A stretch of DNA of 26,829 bases. Origin: Bacteroidales bacterium (lineage in GTDB: Bacteria; Bacteroidota; Bacteroidia; Bacteroidales; Muribaculaceae). A program made the translations under genes and the position numbers. Where the stretch lies: contig SFOH01000028.1 of NCBI GenBank assembly GCA_004552485.1, positions 1 through 26,829 of the forward strand, given 5' to 3'. A model generated the notes under the pieces. It ran no database searches and was not told where the DNA came from. It worked only from the letters and a program-made list of their open reading frames with translations. Of this stretch, positions 23,641-26,829 are shown piece after piece. Each line of letters starts with the position of its first letter. Within the stretch, counting starts at the first letter, position 1.

Positions 23641-23680
23641 CAGACAGGCACCCCGGCAGAAATGCCGGGGTGCCTGTCTG
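23641..23680. terminator. Perfect 18-bp hairpin with GAAA loop between convergent genes
   Basis: The arms 23641-23658 and 23663-23680 are exact complements over 18 bp, closed by a GAAA tetraloop (GNRA type on the plus strand). It lies between the EEP gene (+, ends 23610) and the M3 peptidase gene (-, ends 23712). On the minus strand a moderately T-rich stretch follows (GCTTCTTATTCC); on the plus strand there is no T run. It most likely ends or protects both transcripts. Confidence 0.85.
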
Positions 23681-23711
23681 TCAGGGGGTTAGGGATGGGG
23701 ATAGGCGGCGG

Positions 23712-25820
23712 TTATTTGAGGCCGCGGTGGTTGAGGAGGCCCTGGACGGAGGGTTTGTGGCCGCGGAAGCGCACGAACAGCTCCATGGGGTCTTCCGAGT
23801 CGCCTTTCTCCAGGATGTTCTCCTTGAAGGACTTGGCGGTCTCCGGGGCGAAGTTCGTCTCCTTGAAGTGCTCCCATCCGTCGCAGTCGAGGACCTCGGC
23901 CCAGAGGTAGGTGTAGTAGCCGCAGGCATACTCGTTGCTGCCGAAGATGTGCTTGAAATAGGGCGAACGGTAGCGGTAGGTGATGGTCTCGGGCATGCCT
24001 AACTGCTCGGTGACCTTGGCCTCGAAGGCGGCGGGGTCGACGGTGTCGGAGTCAGTGGGGTTGAGTTTGCCGTACTGCAGGTCGAGCAGGGCGGCGCCCA
24101 CGAGCTCGGTGGCGCGGAAGCCCTGGTTGTGCTTGCCGGCGGCGATAATCTTCTGCACGAGCGAGTCGGGAATCACCTCGCCGGTCTTGTAGTGGCGGGC
24201 GTAGACCTTGAGCAGGTCGGGTGTCCAGGCCCATTTCTCGTTGATTTGGGAGGGGAGTTCCACGAAGTCGCGGTCGGTGTTGGTGCCGCTCTGACCCTTG
24301 TAGCGTGCGCGGGTGAGCATGCCGTGGAGGCCGTGGCCGAACTCGTGGAAGGCGGTCTCAACCTCGTCGATGGTGAGCAGGGCGGGAGTGTCGCCGCTGG
24401 GTTTGGTGAAGTTGCCGACGTTGTAGATGATGGGACGCGAGGAGGTGCCGTCAGGATTCTCCCACGAGCCCTTGAACTCGCTCATCCATGCGCCCTGGCG
24501 CTTGCTGGCGCGGGGGAAGTAGTCGGTCATGAACACGGCCACGTGCTCGCCGGTCTTGGCGTCGGTGACATCGTAGACCTTTACCTCGTCGAAGTATTTG
24601 GGGGCGTCGGGCATCTCGGTGAACTTCACGCCGTAGTTGCGCTCGGCCAGGTAGAAGATGCCTTTGACAACGTTGTCGAGGGCGAAGTAGTTGCGCAGCT
24701 CGCTCTCGTCGAGGGCGTACTTCTGCTGACGCACTTTCTCGTTGTAATAGTAGTAGTCCCAGGGCTGAATCTTCACGCCTTTGCCTTCGGCGTCGGCGAT
24801 GGCCTGCATCTCGCTGACCTCTTCGGCGACGCGGCGTTTGGCGGGTTCCCAGATCTGCATGAGCAGGTCTTCGGCGGCCTTGACGCTGCCGGCCATGACG
24901 GCGGAGGTGGCGTATTCGCCGAAGTTGTCAAAGCCGAGGAGTTTGGCCTTTTTGGCGCGCACTTTCAGGATTTTGTCGATGACGGGGAGGTTGTTGTATT
25001 CGCCCGAGGATGCCAGCGAGGTGTAGGCCGTGTAGACCTTCTCGCGGAGGGCGCGGTTGTCGGCATACTGGAGCACGGGCAGGCGCGAGGGGTTGTGGAG
25101 GGTGAGGACATACTTGCCCTCGAGGCCGCGTGCCTTTGCCTCGTCGGCGGCCACGGCGACATTGGCGGCGGGGAGGCCGGCCAGGTCGGCGGCGTCATCG
25201 ACCACGAGCTGCCAGGCGTTGGTGGCGGCCAGCAGGTTGCGGTTGAACTGTATGTAGAGGTCGGCGAGCTCGGCGTTCAGCTTTTTGAGCGTCTCCTGGT
25301 CGCGGGCGTTGAGGAGGGCGCCGTTGCGGGCGAAGTTCTTGTAGAGCTTCTCGACATAGCGCTTCTGATCTTTGGCGAGGCCGAGCTTGTCGCGGTTGTC
25401 GTAGAGGACCTTGATGCGCTTGAACAGGCCGGGATTCATGGCCACCTCGTCGGCATGGGCGGTCATCATCGGCTCGAAGTCTTTGCCGACGGCCTCGAGG
25501 TCGGGGGTCATATTGCTCTCTGAGAGAGCCATGTAGACGTTGGCGACGCGGTCGTATGTGCGGCCGGCGCGGTCGAGGGCGAGGACGGTGTTCTCGAAGG
25601 TGGGCGCTTCGGGATTCTTGACGATGGCGTCAATCTCGCGGTTGTGCTCGGCGATAGCTGCCTTGAGTGCGGGCAGATAGTGGGCGGGCTTGATTTGCTC
25701 GAAGGGCGGGATCTCGTACTTGGCGGTGTAGGGAGCCAGGAAGGGGTTGGCATCCTGTGCCGGGGCGGTACCGGCGCCCATGGCGGCTGCAACAGCCATC
25801 ATAATAATGCTTTTTCTCAT
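23712..25820 (-). CDS. dcp: M3 family peptidyl-dipeptidase Dcp, exported
   Basis: A 702-aa zinc metallopeptidase of the thimet oligopeptidase family, Dcp type. A signal peptide (MRKSIIMMAVAAAMGAGTAPAQ, cleavage near 21) sends it to the periplasm, where it would release C-terminal dipeptides from peptides. The zinc site is FHEFGHGLHGML (H492, E493, H496), with the third ligand E521 in DFVELPSQINEKW. The mature start NPFLAPYTAKYEIPPFEQIKPAHY is typical of M3 Dcp. The ATG at 25820 is chosen over a frame running 21 codons further into the REP-containing leader. It has its own promoter (25956-25987) and a leader of about 130 nt. E. coli Dcp is cytoplasmic, so export here is a lineage feature. Confidence 0.94.
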   Translation of the reverse strand: MRKSIIMMAVAAAMGAGTAPAQDANPFLAPYTAKYEIPPFEQIKPAHYLPALKAAIAEHNREIDAIVKNPEAPTFENTVLALDRAGRTYDRVANVYMALSESNMTPDLEAVGKDFEPMMTAHADEVAMNPGLFKRIKVLYDNRDKLGLAKDQKRYVEKLYKNFARNGALLNARDQETLKKLNAELADLYIQFNRNLLAATNAWQLVVDDAADLAGLPAANVAVAADEAKARGLEGKYVLTLHNPSRLPVLQYADNRALREKVYTAYTSLASSGEYNNLPVIDKILKVRAKKAKLLGFDNFGEYATSAVMAGSVKAAEDLLMQIWEPAKRRVAEEVSEMQAIADAEGKGVKIQPWDYYYYNEKVRQQKYALDESELRNYFALDNVVKGIFYLAERNYGVKFTEMPDAPKYFDEVKVYDVTDAKTGEHVAVFMTDYFPRASKRQGAWMSEFKGSWENPDGTSSRPIIYNVGNFTKPSGDTPALLTIDEVETAFHEFGHGLHGMLTRARYKGQSGTNTDRDFVELPSQINEKWAWTPDLLKVYARHYKTGEVIPDSLVQKIIAAGKHNQGFRATELVGAALLDLQYGKLNPTDSDTVDPAAFEAKVTEQLGMPETITYRYRSPYFKHIFGSNEYACGYYTYLWAEVLDCDGWEHFKETNFAPETAKSFKENILEKGDSEDPMELFVRFRGHKPSVQGLLNHRGLK

Positions 25821-25859
25821 TGGTCGGTTATATTGTTTTTTTTGTGATTGAGTTTTTTT

Positions 25860-25887
25860 TCGGCAGCCGCAGGCTGCCGACACGGTG
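25860..25887 (+). repeat. REP-like hairpin, copy C, in the dcp leader
   Basis: TCGGCAGCC, loop GCA, GGCTGCCGA (25860-25880) form a perfect 9-bp stem, followed by CACGGTG (25881-25887). It lies inside the presumed 5' leader of dcp, about 40 bp before its start codon. An A-rich tract follows it on the dcp strand, and a TA-rich tract lies on its other side (25895-25920). Confidence 0.85.
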
Positions 25888-25955
25888 CTCCGCTGCTATA
25901 TATAATAATGTGTATATATAAGGGTAGACGGCGGGGAGGCCGAAAAGTTTAGCTA

Positions 25956-25987
25956 CAAAGGTACGAAATAATCCGGTAAAGTGCAAA
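25956..25987 (-). promoter_or_regulatory. Promoter of dcp
   Basis: Minus strand: TTTG (25987-25984), a 20-nt spacer, TACCTTTG (25963-25956). This is a complete Bacteroidota promoter. Transcription would start near 25950, giving a leader of about 130 nt that contains REP copy C. Confidence 0.8.
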
Positions 25988-26066
25988 AGCGGGGGCGCGG
26001 AGGAGGGCGAGCCGGGCGGCGGAACGGGCGTGGAGGGCGGTTTTGGGGACGGGCGAGAAAGCATAA

Positions 26067-26098
26067 TTTGTTTGTGGTGAGTTTTTTTTGTAACTTTG
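26067..26098 (+). promoter_or_regulatory. Rightward promoter ahead of the long leader
   Basis: TTTG (26067-26070), a 20-nt spacer, TAACTTTG (26091-26098): a complete Bacteroidota promoter. Transcription would start near 26105, about 380 nt before the next start codon at 26484. It is back to back with the dcp promoter. Confidence 0.8.
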
Positions 26099-26104
26099 CT
26101 CATT

Positions 26105-26483
26105 GAAAACTGCGCTCCATGCCCGGTGGCATTCCCTTTGATGTATGCAGGTAGTGTGTCTGCATGCATAATTTGTTATAAATCATCGCGTTATCCTTGC
26201 TGCTTACGCTTGTTGCTCCCATGCTCCCCGCGAACATAAACCCCGTCACGGCATGGCTTCCGTTCACTTGATGCTGCCTTGTTCACGACGTCTCTCTATA
26301 AAATTCACCTTTTTTACTCTCCTCAGAAAAAATAATTCTTACTCTCTTTAAAAAATCTAAAACATCCGCTCTCCTAAAAAACGTATCAGCATTCTGAGAA
26401 AAATCCCTTGATGTTTCAATCAACCCCAAACTTGTAAAACAAACAAAATCAAATCTAAACAATAACTATTTAATCCCGATCTT
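26105..26483 (+). other. Long structured leader or small RNA candidate
   Basis: These 380 nt follow a complete promoter and contain no gene. Visible structure: a hairpin of GTATGCAG (26143-26150) and CTGCATGC (26160-26167); and ATGCC (26119-26123), which can pair either locally with GGCAT (26128-26132) or, as CCATGCC (26117-26123), with GGCATGG (26250-26256). The second half (26290-26480) is A- and T-rich, with a TTTTTT tract near 26310 and a distant CTCAGAA / TTCTGAG pair. It could be a regulatory leader, or an independent small RNA ending near 26315 with a separate weak promoter for the gene. No known riboswitch class was recognised by eye. Confidence 0.5.
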
Positions 26484-26829
26484 ATGAAATCGAAATTTAC
26501 GCGCACATTGCTCGCACTGCTTGTTGCGGGCGCCGGCACACTTTCGGCTTCGGCTGAGCAGGGTTTGGTGTCATACGCGTATGACATCCAAGTTAACAGC
26601 GCCACTAAGACAGCGCCCACGGTGTCTTATAAGCTAACTTACCCTGCGCAGAAAGTAGTCGTTCAGGCGCTGGTGAACGGATAAGCAACGCCCCCGGGAA
26701 GGCCATGTCTTATTGGTCAATTGCAGAAGCCAAGAGCGACGCCACCGATGGCACGGCCACGTCGGTCACCGTGAACCGTGACCCCAACTCCGCCAACTTC
26801 GGCCAGGTGCTGGTGGCACATACCGACGG
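26484..26829 (+). pseudogene. Secreted protein gene, N-terminal part, frame broken, runs off window
   Basis: It starts with a good signal peptide (MKSKFTRTLLALLVAGAGTLSASA) and then EQGLVSYAYDIQVNSATKTA, a beta-rich opening that recalls large secreted proteins of Muribaculaceae. The frame stops at TAA 26682-26684 after 66 residues (...VVVQALVNG). Directly after this, the frame shifted by -1 (equivalent to +2) is open to the window end and reads like the same protein: SNAPGKAMSYWSIAEAKSD, then VTVNRDPNSANFGQVLV. One missing base in GGATAAGC (26679-26686) would restore a single reading frame. It may be a pseudogene, a phase-variable gene or a sequencing error. No function is assigned. Confidence 0.65.

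Noticed and set aside
24129..25523. 464-codon open frame antisense to dcp
   Set aside because: The minus strand encodes an intact M3 peptidase with the HEFGH site. The antisense product is low complexity.
26420..26620. 66-codon open frame on the minus strand over the last gene
   Set aside because: It is antisense to a clear signal peptide and has no family features.

Overview
The window looks like a chromosome segment of a high-GC member of the Bacteroidales, most likely Muribaculaceae. This rests on gene content (PepD, an OmpH/Skp-like lipoprotein, PhoH–MenG, a DUF3078 barrel, GldH, RicT–RNase Y, ZapA, a rhomboid pair, an M3 dipeptidyl carboxypeptidase) and on promoters of the Bacteroidota type (TTTG, 19-22 nt, TAnnTTTG) rather than the sigma70 type. 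The family assignment is inference; no rRNA gene is present. I see no prophage, integrase, IS element, CRISPR array, tRNA or rRNA.

Layout. 1-243 is the end of an intergenic region. 244-2642 (minus) carries a secreted N-acetylmuramidase and pepD, separated by a strong terminator. 2866-10590 (plus) is a long run: a small membrane protein, an OmpH-like lipoprotein, a polyprenol-phosphate sugar synthase, an ArnT-like sugar transferase, PhoH, MenG, a DUF3078 outer-membrane protein and two small exported proteins of unknown function. The synthase and the ArnT-like enzyme plausibly make and use the same lipid-linked sugar. 10592-20150 (minus) is a housekeeping block, in transcription order: coiled-coil protein, ZapA, a repeat-rich gap, RNase Y, RicT, GldH, a HAD phosphatase, an M24 aminopeptidase, CCA-adding enzyme, and an ABC-type ATPase fused to a DUF4435/TOPRIM domain with its own promoter. 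HU (minus, 20346-20618) has its own promoter and terminator. 20946-23610 (plus) holds two overlapping rhomboid proteases and an EEP-family membrane hydrolase. It ends at a perfect 18-bp GAAA hairpin shared with the convergent M3 peptidase gene (23712-25820). The last 870 bp hold divergent promoters, a leader of about 380 nt with alternative pairings, and the start of a secreted-protein gene whose frame is broken.

The most unusual signals are non-coding. A three-copy REP-like family has a 9-bp stem with compensated base changes, an invariant GCA loop and an invariant CACGGTG flank. A C/T-rich repeat lies just upstream of two exported-protein genes. The structured leader at the right end is the third. 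Among proteins, the ATPase–DUF4435 fusion, which shares its domain pair with PARIS-type defence proteins, and the direct RicT–RNase Y neighbourhood deserve a second look. Most of the window is ordinary core genome, and I do not claim a proven new system.
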